Shown one piece after another: positions 53,197 through 62,340 of a DNA stretch of 64,000 nt. Made by a program: the position numbers and the translations under genes. Position 1 is the stretch's first letter; the number at the start of each line of letters is the position of its first letter. A model generated the notes under the pieces. The model had not been told where the DNA came from and searched no databases. It saw only the letters and a list, made by a program, of their open reading frames with translations. This DNA is from Bacteroidales bacterium (GTDB lineage Bacteria > Bacteroidota > Bacteroidia > Bacteroidales > ML635J-15), in contig JAFZRE010000014.1 in the NCBI GenBank assembly GCA_017620015.1, forward strand, positions 1 through 64,000, read 5' to 3'.

Positions 53197-54945
53197 ATGA
53201 AAAGACTTGCATTTTTTATCATCTTAACTCTTTGCTGCACAATGGCAAAGGCACAAATGGAAATACACAATCCCAATGATCCAAACTTCGTAATGAAGAA
53301 CAAAGCTGGGCTATACCTACAATATACAATAATATCAAAGGAGAATCCATCCACTGTAACAATCAATGGTATAAAGGGGAATACTGACAATATAAAGAAG
53401 CTGGAAATTCCAGAAACTGTGCATTACCTGAATACTGATTTTACAGTAACCGTCATTAACAAGGCGGCATTTTACAACATCAGTTCATTGACATCAGTAA
53501 CTATACCCAAAACAGTAAAGGAAATAAAAGCGGAAGCATTCAATGGATGTACTGCATTGAAAACCATAAAGTTTAGTGGAGTTATTGAATATTGTGGTAA
53601 AAATGCGTTTAGTGGAACTGCAATCAGCAAGCCTATCTACACAGGCAATAATCTTGTGTATTATCCGCCAACACTAAACGAATACAAGATAAACGATGGC
53701 ACAGAAAAAGTGCTTGAATATGCATTCTGCGACTGCAAAGAAATGTCTGCAATAATAATACCGGCCTCAGTAAAAAACATTTACGCAAAGACATTTGCCA
53801 ACTGCGAAAAACTTGAAAGCATAGTCGTAGCAGATGGAAACCAGACATTTGACAGCCGTGACAACTGCAATGCAATAGTACTTACTTCGGAAAATAAAGT
53901 TGTGAAAGGATGCAAAAATTCAACAATTCCAAACGGAATAAAGACTATTGGAAGGATATCTTTTGCAAATACTTCCATTTCAAAAATCGATATTCCAAAC
54001 ACGGTAACAACGATTGAAGACTCGGCATTTTACAACACAGAGCTCGCAAACGTAACAATTCCTGAATCGGTAAATAAAATAGGTGCAAGCGCATTTGTAA
54101 AGAACAAAAAACTTGCAGTAGTCAACTTCAATGCAATCAATTGCGAACCTATGGATGAAAAACACAAAGCATTTGAACAGTGCATGTCGCTGACTTCCGT
54201 AAACTTTGGAGACAAGGTGAAGGCTGTTCCTGCTTATTCATTCAAGGGTTGCACAGAAATTAGATTTGTAACTCTTTCGAACTCAATAGAAAAAATTGAA
54301 ACGGAAGCATTTGCAGAATGTTCAAGCTTATCTTTCATCGAAATCCCATTATCTGTACAAAAAGTCGAAAACAACGTCTTATACAAGACTGGAATATATG
54401 AGCCAGTATACAATAAAGATATGTTTGTTTACTATGCTGGTGACGATAAAGAATACAAAATTCCAGAAGGGATAAAGACCATTTCAGCAACAGCCTTCTA
54501 TGAAAACGAAACTCTAAAAACTATTACCATACCTAACTCTGTTGTTAAAATAGACGATTATGCATTCTACGAAACATTAGGAATAGAACAACTTACAATA
54601 CCTAATTCGGTAAAAGAAATAGGTCAGAATGCTTTCAAATACTGCACTAAGATCAAAACAATAAGCATTCCTAATTCAATAACAACTATTGAAAATGAAA
54701 CTTTTTACGGATGTTCTAATATAAAATCAATAGTTCTGCCAAACTCAATAGAACATATTGGAGCTAATGCTTTTTACTGGTGCGAAAACTTGGAAAGCGT
54801 AACTCTGCCTAAATCAATAAAAAGTATGGACAAATATGCTTTGAATGGCAATCAACTAAAATACATCTACATCCCCAAGGGCACAACTGAACAATTCAAA
54901 AAATTGATGGACAAAGAATACCATAGTAAACTAAGAGAAAAATAG
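53197..54945 (+). CDS. BspA-like leucine-rich repeat secreted protein
   Basis: 582 residues. Signal peptide MKRLAFFIILTLCCTMAKA. About a dozen LRR_5 units of the type IPNSVKEIGQNAFKYCTKIK or IPESVNKIGASAFVKNKKL from residue 70 to the end. No T9SS sorting domain is visible, so release or anchoring is by another route, unlike the window's other large secreted proteins. BspA-type repeats in oral and gut bacteria bind host proteins or other bacteria. ATG 53197 is preferred: TAAATTTG promoter element at 53171-53178 overlaps the alternative TTG. Confidence 0.87.
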   Translation: MKRLAFFIILTLCCTMAKAQMEIHNPNDPNFVMKNKAGLYLQYTIISKENPSTVTINGIKGNTDNIKKLEIPETVHYLNTDFTVTVINKAAFYNISSLTSVTIPKTVKEIKAEAFNGCTALKTIKFSGVIEYCGKNAFSGTAISKPIYTGNNLVYYPPTLNEYKINDGTEKVLEYAFCDCKEMSAIIIPASVKNIYAKTFANCEKLESIVVADGNQTFDSRDNCNAIVLTSENKVVKGCKNSTIPNGIKTIGRISFANTSISKIDIPNTVTTIEDSAFYNTELANVTIPESVNKIGASAFVKNKKLAVVNFNAINCEPMDEKHKAFEQCMSLTSVNFGDKVKAVPAYSFKGCTEIRFVTLSNSIEKIETEAFAECSSLSFIEIPLSVQKVENNVLYKTGIYEPVYNKDMFVYYAGDDKEYKIPEGIKTISATAFYENETLKTITIPNSVVKIDDYAFYETLGIEQLTIPNSVKEIGQNAFKYCTKIKTISIPNSITTIENETFYGCSNIKSIVLPNSIEHIGANAFYWCENLESVTLPKSIKSMDKYALNGNQLKYIYIPKGTTEQFKKLMDKEYHSKLREK

Positions 54946-54960
54946 CAATCAAAAAGACGA

Positions 54961-54987
54961 AAAAGGGCTCCCGAAGCCCTTTTTTCT
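54961..54987. terminator. Terminator between LRR gene and 55001 gene
   Basis: Stem aaagggct / agcccttt with 5-nt loop and T6 tail; A/T-rich on both sides, so it can serve both convergent genes. Confidence 0.85.
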
Positions 54988-55000
54988 CTTTAAAATCATG

Positions 55001-55573
55001 TTACATTTTTTCGATGCTTGTCAGCCCGTCACGCTTTCCGATGACGTATGCAGTAGGCATGGCATTGCTGTGGCGTAGAGCGTCGATGTATAGAGGCTGT
55101 CCGAGTATGAAGAATCGGCAACAGAATGTGTCGCCTTCGCTAAGTTTAGTGTTTTCGGCATGTTCGATTGTGAATTTGTAGTTGCCCATATACCTTATTG
55201 TGCATTTGCGGTTAGGCATCCACATTAATTCCAGTTTGTCACCTATGGCGAGATCGTCGGTACAGATGTGCTTGCTTTGGGTAAGAAAATCAGATTGCTC
55301 AGGATTTTCTTTTTCAAGATGCTCAGTATAATCTTTCCAGCTGTTGTAGCCAAGGGTTTTCGATAGCAACTCCAGAGTACACTGCCGAGTATTGTCGGCT
55401 CCGTCGACGTAGCCCCACAGACGTTTTAGCGTCGAGGTGCTTATGGATGTTTTGGTGCGTTCCCATATTACGCCTGATAGAAATTCAAAATCGGCTGGTG
55501 AGTTGATGTTGCGTTGTACCGATATCTCAATGTCGCGGCGCAGTTGCAGTATTTCGGGACAATTCTTGTTCAT
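55001..55573 (-). CDS. Putative DNA-binding/regulatory protein
   Basis: 190 residues, no signal. The N-terminal ~85 residues (SVQRNINSPADFEFLSGVIW, then ISTSTLKRLWGYVDG and LELLSKTLGYNSWKDY) form an all-helical domain typical of uncharacterised Bacteroidales proteins. The ISTSTLKRLWGY helix pair resembles a helix-turn-helix (inference). The C-terminal ~90 residues are beta-rich (LAIGDKLELMW, GDTFCCRFF, GQPLYIDALRHS) and could sense a small molecule. Promoter on this strand: TTTG (55627-55630), 20 nt, TAAATTTG (55599-55606). It lies divergent to the secreted-protein gene across an inverted repeat, as expected for an autoregulator. Confidence 0.75.
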   Translation of the reverse strand: MNKNCPEILQLRRDIEISVQRNINSPADFEFLSGVIWERTKTSISTSTLKRLWGYVDGADNTRQCTLELLSKTLGYNSWKDYTEHLEKENPEQSDFLTQSKHICTDDLAIGDKLELMWMPNRKCTIRYMGNYKFTIEHAENTKLSEGDTFCCRFFILGQPLYIDALRHSNAMPTAYVIGKRDGLTSIEKM

Positions 55574-55598
55574 TACCTTTATCGTTTCAATTTGGTTG

Positions 55599-55720
55599 CA
55601 AATTTATGGCTTTATAGTCTTATGAGCAAAATTCTTGTTGGTTCTTGTTTTGAGGGTGAAATTGTTTTTAAAAGAAGTTTGCATTTTATAATAGGTATAG
55701 ATAAGAACCAACAAGAACCA
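55599..55720. promoter_or_regulatory. Divergent promoter region with spaced inverted repeat
   Basis: Arm 1 (55633-55650) contains tcttgttggttct; arm 2 (55701-55720) contains its exact complement agaaccaacaaga. Each arm is itself a tandem of two half-sites (ttcttgtt twice; aagaacca twice). Arm 1 abuts the -33 box of the minus-strand gene; arm 2 covers the -33 position of a TTCCTTTG element (55743-55750) for the plus-strand gene. Confidence 0.7.
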
Positions 55721-55814
55721 ATGGTATCAGATTTTTTTTATATTCCTTTGCGGTGTGATTAGTTCAGCGAATGATGTTAAATAAAAGTAGTTATTAATTA
55801 AAATTATAGGTAAA

Positions 55815-57968
55815 ATGGCAACATTTAGAAAAAAGATTATCTGTCTCTTTATTCTGTCCATATTTGGATTTTCGGGCATAATAAATGCGCAACAAAGGAC
55901 ATTGCATAATGATTCTGAAACTTATACTTTTAAAACACCGTATTCTAATAGATTGGAATGCACAGTAAAAAGACAATGGTACTATGATGAGAATGACAAA
56001 AAAGCACTGCAAGGACCTCTGACTGTCAGCGGAAAATTCAGCAACTCGGACGTTTGGCAGGCTAATCGCTTCTCGCCTAAGATTTCTCGTACATTGTCAC
56101 AAACATTTGATGCGTCAGGAAATTACAAGGATGGAAAGCGTGATGGAGCATTTAAGTACTCTGCATCTGAAAAATATATAATCAACGGTAAGTCAGCAGC
56201 GGCACGTTCGTGGACTGCCACACTGCAATTTTCGGAAGGTCAGCCTAATGGGGCATGGACTATCTCTGAGCAAGGTAAAGGCGGATATGATGTGTGGGAG
56301 ATACTGTCCAACAAGATAACAAAGACCGAAGATTACAAGTTGACTACTAGTGTAACTTTTAATAAGGGCAAAATCGTTAAGTATGCACTATCTGGATTCA
56401 AAAATGACTGCGATCTATCATTTGACACACTTCAGCGCCCATCAGGACACATATTTTTGTCGGAGAAACGCTATAATTTAACCAATGGCGTAGTTACAAA
56501 TATGGTTAGACGTCATGACGGAGATTCGGAAGCAGAACCCAATGAGGTGACTCTTGCCAACCGGATTGCGTCTGGAGAGTTAACAGAGGAAGAACTGGCG
56601 GAGTATGGCTATACTATTTACATATACAAAAAGTCAAACTATACAAGTGCACTTATAGAATATATGGGGCTAAGCTATGTGAACATTTCATACGGCTGGG
56701 ATTCCGGTAGTGCAGAATTTGACTGGGACGAGAAGGAACTTGCTATAAAGATGCTTCATAAGGTAAAGATTGCCACTTATGAAGAGGTTGTCAAGTGGAT
56801 TGAAAGTCAGAGGGGAGAAACCAAATATTCTGATGCTGAAGACGAACTTAAGACGAAAAAAGGAGGAACAATGTATATTAATAACAGCTCCCGTTTGATT
56901 AATAATAAGGTTTACAATGAGGCTATGGCTTATCTAAAGGTTAAAGTCGAGGAAGAACGTATCGCCATAGCAAAGAAAAAAGCGCAGGAACTTGCCGACA
57001 ACAAAGAAAGATTTGAGAAAAATATAAAAGAGTATTCCGGTGTAGTCGCTGCAGGCAACGCGAAACCTGGAGACATAATAAACATGGAATTCTCTGATTA
57101 TATCATAGAGAAAGAAACAGAAATAAAAGGTGCTACCTGTCATGTATGTGTCAAAAACAATAGACCGTGGGGGTATTCATCGTACACAATTCAGGTACCC
57201 AAAGAAGTCAATGGTGTTTATTATTCAAGTAGGTCATACGGGGATTACGTAAGAAAAACATTAAAGAGTACTCCCAAAGTAAAAAATGTTTGGGATACAA
57301 TTTATGCTAAATACAATAGGATATGTAAAATTGATAGTACTGTTATTGCACAACTTTCCGATAAGAATTTCAAGAACGATCTCAAGATATTTAAAGAATA
57401 TAGTGACAAAATCACGCCTAACGGATATGTCTTTGAGAATGATGCACAGAAATCTATGAAATCGTTGTCTGATTTGGAAGCAACAAGCATTAAATATCAG
57501 CAGTATGTAGAGAAGAAAAAACAATATTTGGCTACTAACAATGAATTCGCCAATAATCCAAATAAAGAGGATAAGAAAATCTTGGCGGCATACGCAAAAT
57601 ATGATAAAGAAGTTGTTGTTGACCTAGTTCAGTTCCCCGACATAAACACCGCATTGGAAAAAGTTCAGCAGAAACTGGATGCTCAGGCTTCGGCAAAGCA
57701 ATTCATTACTCAAAGCAATACCATTCTCAAAAACAATGAACAGATTACTTCTGTTAAAGAAGCCAAAAACATTGTCGGCATATACAAAAACTATTTCAAG
57801 GGTTATAATGGAGAGTGGACTGGAAAAGATGCAAATGATAGAGCCGATGAACTCATTAATATCCAGACCAAGTTATTGTCCGTTCTCCAGAAAGCCGATA
57901 TAAAAAGTGTGGATGAACAAGTAAAACAATCAAAGTGCAAAGATATTCAGTGTGTGTTATCTCATTAA
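55815..57968 (+). CDS. Large secreted protein of unknown function
   Basis: 717 residues. Signal peptide to about 25 (IINAQ). Residues 30-210 have beta-type, MORN-like variant sequence (YKDGKRDGAFKYSASEKYI, FSEGQPNGAWTIS). Two helical stretches follow: a long charged coiled coil around 370-420 (AYLKVKVEEERIAIAKKKAQ) and another at 560-700. No sorting domain, lipobox or barrel end. Unknown function. It begins a same-strand series with a lipoprotein (70 bp on) and a Ser/Thr kinase. Codons are more A+T-rich than in the 12-40 kb genes. Confidence 0.8.
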   Translation: MATFRKKIICLFILSIFGFSGIINAQQRTLHNDSETYTFKTPYSNRLECTVKRQWYYDENDKKALQGPLTVSGKFSNSDVWQANRFSPKISRTLSQTFDASGNYKDGKRDGAFKYSASEKYIINGKSAAARSWTATLQFSEGQPNGAWTISEQGKGGYDVWEILSNKITKTEDYKLTTSVTFNKGKIVKYALSGFKNDCDLSFDTLQRPSGHIFLSEKRYNLTNGVVTNMVRRHDGDSEAEPNEVTLANRIASGELTEEELAEYGYTIYIYKKSNYTSALIEYMGLSYVNISYGWDSGSAEFDWDEKELAIKMLHKVKIATYEEVVKWIESQRGETKYSDAEDELKTKKGGTMYINNSSRLINNKVYNEAMAYLKVKVEEERIAIAKKKAQELADNKERFEKNIKEYSGVVAAGNAKPGDIINMEFSDYIIEKETEIKGATCHVCVKNNRPWGYSSYTIQVPKEVNGVYYSSRSYGDYVRKTLKSTPKVKNVWDTIYAKYNRICKIDSTVIAQLSDKNFKNDLKIFKEYSDKITPNGYVFENDAQKSMKSLSDLEATSIKYQQYVEKKKQYLATNNEFANNPNKEDKKILAAYAKYDKEVVVDLVQFPDINTALEKVQQKLDAQASAKQFITQSNTILKNNEQITSVKEAKNIVGIYKNYFKGYNGEWTGKDANDRADELINIQTKLLSVLQKADIKSVDEQVKQSKCKDIQCVLSH

Positions 57969-58039
57969 ATTAATTCCAGACAAAACAAACGTATGATAAG
58001 GATTAAATAACAATAGTATAAATTTAAATTTTAAGTAAG

Positions 58040-58609
58040 ATGAAAAGAAGTTTTTTTATTGTGTTTGTAATTGCTGTTGCTTTATTGACAGCCTGCAATG
58101 AAAGTAAAACAGAGAGGAAAAGGTCATCGAAAGATCGGCATGCAAAAGTTGAAGAAGTTGAGAGAGAGAATTTTGTTCAGTCCGAAGCTGTAGAAGCAAG
58201 TGCTCCGAAGTCTGGTATAGAAGTTGAGAATGTAAAACTGCCTTCACAGTTGAAAGATAAGGTAGAGGTCGTTAAGGTCAGCAAGAAAGTTGGAAGTAGT
58301 AATTATCCAGAAGTTACTATTACGTTTAAACTTTTAAGTACTGTCAATACGAAACCTTTATGTAGTAGTGGTGGACAAATGTGGATAATTGGTGTAGGTC
58401 AGGATGAAGATGGTGCAGATGTCGAGGAACTTCTGCCAGGTTACCGTGAGTGGAGATCTGGTGACAGTAGAGGTGATCAATTTAAAGGATTTTTGGAGAG
58501 CGATCCTGGTGAGACAATTACACTTTCGTTTACTGGAGGCAAAAGTGCTAATGTGCGAGCAGATTTGGAAAAAGTTAAAAAGTTTAAGTTGAAACTAACA
58601 AAGCCGTAA
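58040..58609 (+). CDS. Lipoprotein of unknown function
   Basis: 189 residues. Signal and lipobox LLTAC (Cys19). A charged linker (ESKTERKRSSKDRHAKVEEV) is followed by a beta-sandwich-like domain (about 65-185) with VEVVKVSKKVGSSNYPEVTI and GETITLSFTGGK. Likely faces the periplasm. Same operon as the large secreted protein by spacing, with a terminator after it. Confidence 0.8.
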   Translation: MKRSFFIVFVIAVALLTACNESKTERKRSSKDRHAKVEEVERENFVQSEAVEASAPKSGIEVENVKLPSQLKDKVEVVKVSKKVGSSNYPEVTITFKLLSTVNTKPLCSSGGQMWIIGVGQDEDGADVEELLPGYREWRSGDSRGDQFKGFLESDPGETITLSFTGGKSANVRADLEKVKKFKLKLTKP

Positions 58610-58655
58610 TTTATTAATTGGTTAGAATACTAATGGTTTAATTTATTTTATGTTG

Positions 58656-58684
58656 GTCGGCAGATTTTTCTGCCGACTTTTTTG
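58656..58684 (+). terminator. Terminator after the lipoprotein gene
   Basis: Perfect 8-bp stem gtcggcag / ctgccgac with T-rich loop and T6 tail, so the kinase downstream has its own promoter (TAATTTTG at 58720-58727). Confidence 0.88.
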
Positions 58685-58769
58685 TGCCTTTTAGTAGTTT
58701 TTTCTTATGAAATTTTATCTAATTTTGCAATTACACTTCAAAATTTCATAAAGATTTGACATTGAAATT

Positions 58770-60128
58770 ATGGCCCAGACATCAGATTCGGGATTTGTAA
58801 CGAAACCGTTTGTGGATAAAAGCACTAACGAGTTTACCGATTATGTTGAGATGCCTTGTGGCGGATTCAATCGTCTGTTCCGTGCCAAGCGTTACGGCAA
58901 GTGGTTTGTACTTAAGGGGCTAAAGCCAGAATATTCTACAAATCCGTTCTATCGTGAATTGCTTGACAAGGAGTTTGAACTCGGAATGATGCTCTCGCAC
59001 CCCAACATTGTCACTTTTTATGGCAAGGAGCATGATGCGGTTGTTGGCGACTGCATTGTAATGGAGTGCGTAGATGGCGTTACATTGTCAGATTTTCTCA
59101 AGACAAAACCATCTTCCAGCATTGTAATGAAGGTGATTGAGGAGATTTTGTCGGCAATGTCGTATTTTCACGGGTTGCAGGTTATACATCGAGACATAAA
59201 GCCGAGTAACATTCTTGTCACCCGCAATGGCAACAATGTGAAAATCATTGATTTTGGCTTTTCTGATACCGATTCGCACGTTATCTTGAAGCAACCTGCA
59301 GGCACAGCCCGTTATGCTGCTCCTGAACAAGTTGAAGGAACTGTTGCACTTGACAATCGTGCTGATATTTATTCGTTTGGCGTGGTGCTGAAGGACATTG
59401 TTGCTGCGACAGGTTTCCGTAGTTGCTCGGCTGTGGTGCGCAAATGTACGCAGACCGACAGGGAAAAACGCTATGGAAGTGCGGCGGAGGTATTGACGGC
59501 AATAAAATCGCGACGAAAAATGATGATAGTGTTGCCTGTGCTTGTTGTGCTACTAGTTATTGGTATGGGGACTGCCATTTTGTATTCTCATTGGAGAAAT
59601 TCTGTCGCAGAAGATTTAAACATTCCAAGTGCAGATACTGTGGTTGTTTCGCATGTTGATACGGTTGTTTTGAGTAGAGTGGAAGATATTGACGGCGAGG
59701 TACCTGCGCAGAATGTCGTAGTAATGTCGCAGGCTTATACTGAGTCAGAACAGAAACTGCTTGATGAAGTAAGGAATAGGATAGAGGCTTTGTATTTGTC
59801 ATACAAGAAGGAGATTGAAAATTATGATGGGTATAGGGAATTCGTGAATTTGAAGCTCGCTTGTTTTTCTAAAGAAGCAATAAATATTGGACAGGAAATA
59901 GAAAAGAGGAGTATTCAAGATGAAGATTTGTTTGCTTCTCAATTTGTCAATTATTATGGAAGCCTTAATTATAAGTACTATTCTAAGCTGGAAGAGATGT
60001 CGCAAAATATCCCATCGTTCCAAAATCAATATAATGATGGTATTATTACAAAGGAGCAATATCTGGAGTTAAGTGACAGATATATTATGTATGCAGATTC
60101 GCTTCGTCAAATAGGTGCATTGTATTAA
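58770..60128 (+). CDS. Membrane-anchored Hanks-type Ser/Thr protein kinase
   Basis: 452 residues. Kinase domain 10-245: VAIK-type Lys49 (FVLKGL), alpha-C Glu70, HRDIKPSNIL with catalytic Asp142, DFG Asp161 (KIIDFGFSD), activation segment and APEQ at 185. The Gly-rich loop is poor (PCGGFNRLFRAK), otherwise all catalytic residues are present, so activity is likely. One membrane helix (about 251-271) places a ~180-residue C-terminal part outside; it has helical, Glu/Asn-rich sequence and no PASTA repeats. It may sense a periplasmic signal linked to the preceding secreted proteins (inference). Confidence 0.9.
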   Translation: MAQTSDSGFVTKPFVDKSTNEFTDYVEMPCGGFNRLFRAKRYGKWFVLKGLKPEYSTNPFYRELLDKEFELGMMLSHPNIVTFYGKEHDAVVGDCIVMECVDGVTLSDFLKTKPSSSIVMKVIEEILSAMSYFHGLQVIHRDIKPSNILVTRNGNNVKIIDFGFSDTDSHVILKQPAGTARYAAPEQVEGTVALDNRADIYSFGVVLKDIVAATGFRSCSAVVRKCTQTDREKRYGSAAEVLTAIKSRRKMMIVLPVLVVLLVIGMGTAILYSHWRNSVAEDLNIPSADTVVVSHVDTVVLSRVEDIDGEVPAQNVVVMSQAYTESEQKLLDEVRNRIEALYLSYKKEIENYDGYREFVNLKLACFSKEAINIGQEIEKRSIQDEDLFASQFVNYYGSLNYKYYSKLEEMSQNIPSFQNQYNDGIITKEQYLELSDRYIMYADSLRQIGALY

Positions 60129-60228
60129 AAACTATTATTGTCTGCTAAATCATGCGTTGTCACAATTTTTGTATGCTCACGCGACAAAAATATGCGCCAA
60201 CGCTTCAAAAATGCACATGAATTCTATA

Positions 60229-60257
60229 TATATGTAACCTCTCCGAGGTTACATATA
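60229..60257. other. Perfect palindrome in intergenic region
   Basis: 12-bp arms tatatgtaacct / aggttacatata around ctccg, in the 260-bp gap between the converging kinase and hemW genes. No T run on either strand strong enough for a normal terminator. The rest of the gap shows nothing else notable. Confidence 0.8.
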
Positions 60258-60388
60258 ATTCTTGAAAAACAAGCCCATACATACTCATATTGCTGTAATG
60301 TGTTGATATGATATATTTTACGAGATTTCAAAACTTCTAACGGATAACAATAATTAAAAACAAAGGCTAGATATTAGGTCAATTCTTA

Positions 60389-61510
60389 TCAACCAATAAA
60401 CTCAACTATAATGCTGTCCGACACGAACATTCCTTTTGGAGTGAGAGAAAAGCTGTTGCCGTCGAATTGGTAAAGGTCGGGCTGCAAATTGCTTATTGCT
60501 GTGCGAATTTTTGTAACTTTTTCGTTCCTGAAAAGCTGTTCGATTTCACGAAGATTGATACCTTCTGCTGTTCTTAGTCCGAGCATTATGGTTTCTTCAA
60601 ATATGTCGGTTTCGGAAAGAGTTTCGGTTGTTAGGCACGAGTTGCCATCGGATATACCTTTAATGTATTCCTTTACGTTTGCGATATTCCAGGCGCGAAT
60701 GCCGTTGTAGTATGAGTGAGCGCCGGGACCGAAACCAAGGTATTCTGTTCTATTCCAGTACGATGAGTTGTGTCGCGAACGCATGTTCGGCTTGCTGGCA
60801 TTTGAGATTTCGTAGTGCTCGAATCCGTTTTCGCGGACTTTACTGTCGAATGCAAGGAACTGCTGCAGACAACTTTCATCGTCGGTGGAAACGTACTTTC
60901 CTTCTACGGTGTAGTGATGTAGCAGGGTGTTGTCCTCGATGCCTAGGCAGTAGCACGAAAGATGGCTTATCGGTAACGAAAATGCCGTGTCGAGTTGCTT
61001 TTCCCACATTTGTTCATCAATGCCCGTAATGCCATAAATGAGGTCGATACTGATGTTGTCAAAACCACATTTCTTGGCGGTAAGTACACTTTCGATAGCC
61101 TCTTTTGCGGTGTGTCGGCGTTTTAGGAATTTTAGCGATGCATCGTCGAAACTTTGTATGCCTATACTTAGACGGTTGATGCCAATTTGCCTTAGCTGGT
61201 GCAGGTATTCCGCATTCAGGTTTTCGGGATTGGCTTCGAGGGTAATTTCGGCATTGCTATCAACTGTATAATTTTTGTAAATTTCCGACAAAATGCCTTC
61301 TATTTTTCCAATTTCGAGCATTGACGGAGTGCCACCACCGAAATATATTGTACGTATTTGTTTGTCGGTCAGTTGGTTGACACGAAATGCGATTTCTTTT
61401 TTCAGAGCATTGCAATAGTCGTCAACAAGCGAGGATACAGCTATAGAATAGAAGTCGCAGTAGATACACTTCGACTTGCAGAACGGAACGTGGACATAAA
61501 TTCCCGACAT
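60389..61510 (-). CDS. hemW: HemW-like radical SAM protein
   Basis: 373 residues. Radical SAM cluster motif CKSKCIYCDFYS at residue 11, IYFGGGTPSML near 55, and SIGIQSFDD near 115. It lacks the fourth N-terminal Cys region of true coproporphyrinogen oxidase HemN, so it fits HemW, a heme chaperone for respiratory enzymes. C-terminal HemW domain present. Six bp downstream of the head-GIN lipoprotein gene. Confidence 0.92.
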   Translation of the reverse strand: MSGIYVHVPFCKSKCIYCDFYSIAVSSLVDDYCNALKKEIAFRVNQLTDKQIRTIYFGGGTPSMLEIGKIEGILSEIYKNYTVDSNAEITLEANPENLNAEYLHQLRQIGINRLSIGIQSFDDASLKFLKRRHTAKEAIESVLTAKKCGFDNISIDLIYGITGIDEQMWEKQLDTAFSLPISHLSCYCLGIEDNTLLHHYTVEGKYVSTDDESCLQQFLAFDSKVRENGFEHYEISNASKPNMRSRHNSSYWNRTEYLGFGPGAHSYYNGIRAWNIANVKEYIKGISDGNSCLTTETLSETDIFEETIMLGLRTAEGINLREIEQLFRNEKVTKIRTAISNLQPDLYQFDGNSFSLTPKGMFVSDSIIVEFIG

Positions 61511-61516
61511 TACATT

Positions 61517-62221
61517 TTAATCGTCGTCGTACTCTGCGTAGTGGTATCTTACGCGTTCTGTACCATACACATACACTTCGCCAGTGCCCGACTGCCATAC
61601 ATCGGCCTCGTCGGTTGCGTATGCCTCTACCCTACCTGAACCTGTGATGTGTATTTCAACATATTGAGATGATAGGTTGTAGCAATCGACATCGCCCGAA
61701 CCGCTACAAGTTATCTTTACTTCGCCAGAAACACCGCTGACTACCACGTCACCAGAACCGCTGTTAGATATTTCTATTGCCTCGTGTTCGACATCGAATG
61801 CATATATGTCGCCCGAACCTGTATTATCGAATTTTATCTTTTTCGACAGCGGTGATTCTACCGTCAGGTCCCCTGCCCCATAGTTGTCATAATACAAATA
61901 GTCGCTACGTTTCATATAAACCATTATTGTAACAGGCTCAGTATTACGCAGGTTGTATTTGTTCTTTTCCTTCTTGATGATGAGTTTGCCCTTCTTGACA
62001 TATACCGAAAGATAATCAATTATGTTTGATTCACCAGTAATGACAACTTTGTTTTCGTTGGCGAAGAATACTTCAACATCGAATTTAGTGTCGTTCCTTA
62101 CTTCCTTGAAATTCTCGGCAATGCTTATCGTATCGGTTCTAAGTTCGCCGTTCCCGTTTATTTTCTTGCACGAGCAGAATGCTACGCACATTATGATTGA
62201 AGCAATAACAATGTTTCTCAT
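61517..62221 (-). CDS. Head-GIN (DUF2807) lipoprotein
   Basis: 234 residues. Signal with lipobox AFCSC, then a right-handed beta-helix-like DUF2807 domain with tandem GSGD turns: NTGSGDIYAF, NSGSGDVVVS, CSGSGDVDCY, TGSGRVEAYA. These repeats form a ladder of strands. The C-terminus is acidic (YAEYDDD). DUF2807 proteins are common in Bacteroidota envelopes; function unknown. Operon with hemW; a second DUF2807 gene lies 119 bp upstream beyond a terminator. Confidence 0.88.
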   Translation of the reverse strand: MRNIVIASIIMCVAFCSCKKINGNGELRTDTISIAENFKEVRNDTKFDVEVFFANENKVVITGESNIIDYLSVYVKKGKLIIKKEKNKYNLRNTEPVTIMVYMKRSDYLYYDNYGAGDLTVESPLSKKIKFDNTGSGDIYAFDVEHEAIEISNSGSGDVVVSGVSGEVKITCSGSGDVDCYNLSSQYVEIHITGSGRVEAYATDEADVWQSGTGEVYVYGTERVRYHYAEYDDD

Positions 62222-62275
62222 TTCTTATGAATTAAATTTTTTGCAAAAATAATCTTTTGTATTGAATTATCATTA

Positions 62276-62310
62276 TAAAAAAGTCCTGCCGGGGAGACAA
62301 GGACTTTTTA
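62276..62310. terminator. Terminator between the two head-GIN genes
   Basis: Stem aaaaagtcct / aggactttt with an interior GC loop (gccggggagaca); T-rich on both strands. Confidence 0.8.
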
Positions 62311-62340
62311 GTAGTAAGTGTATGTTTTGTTTCTTTATGT

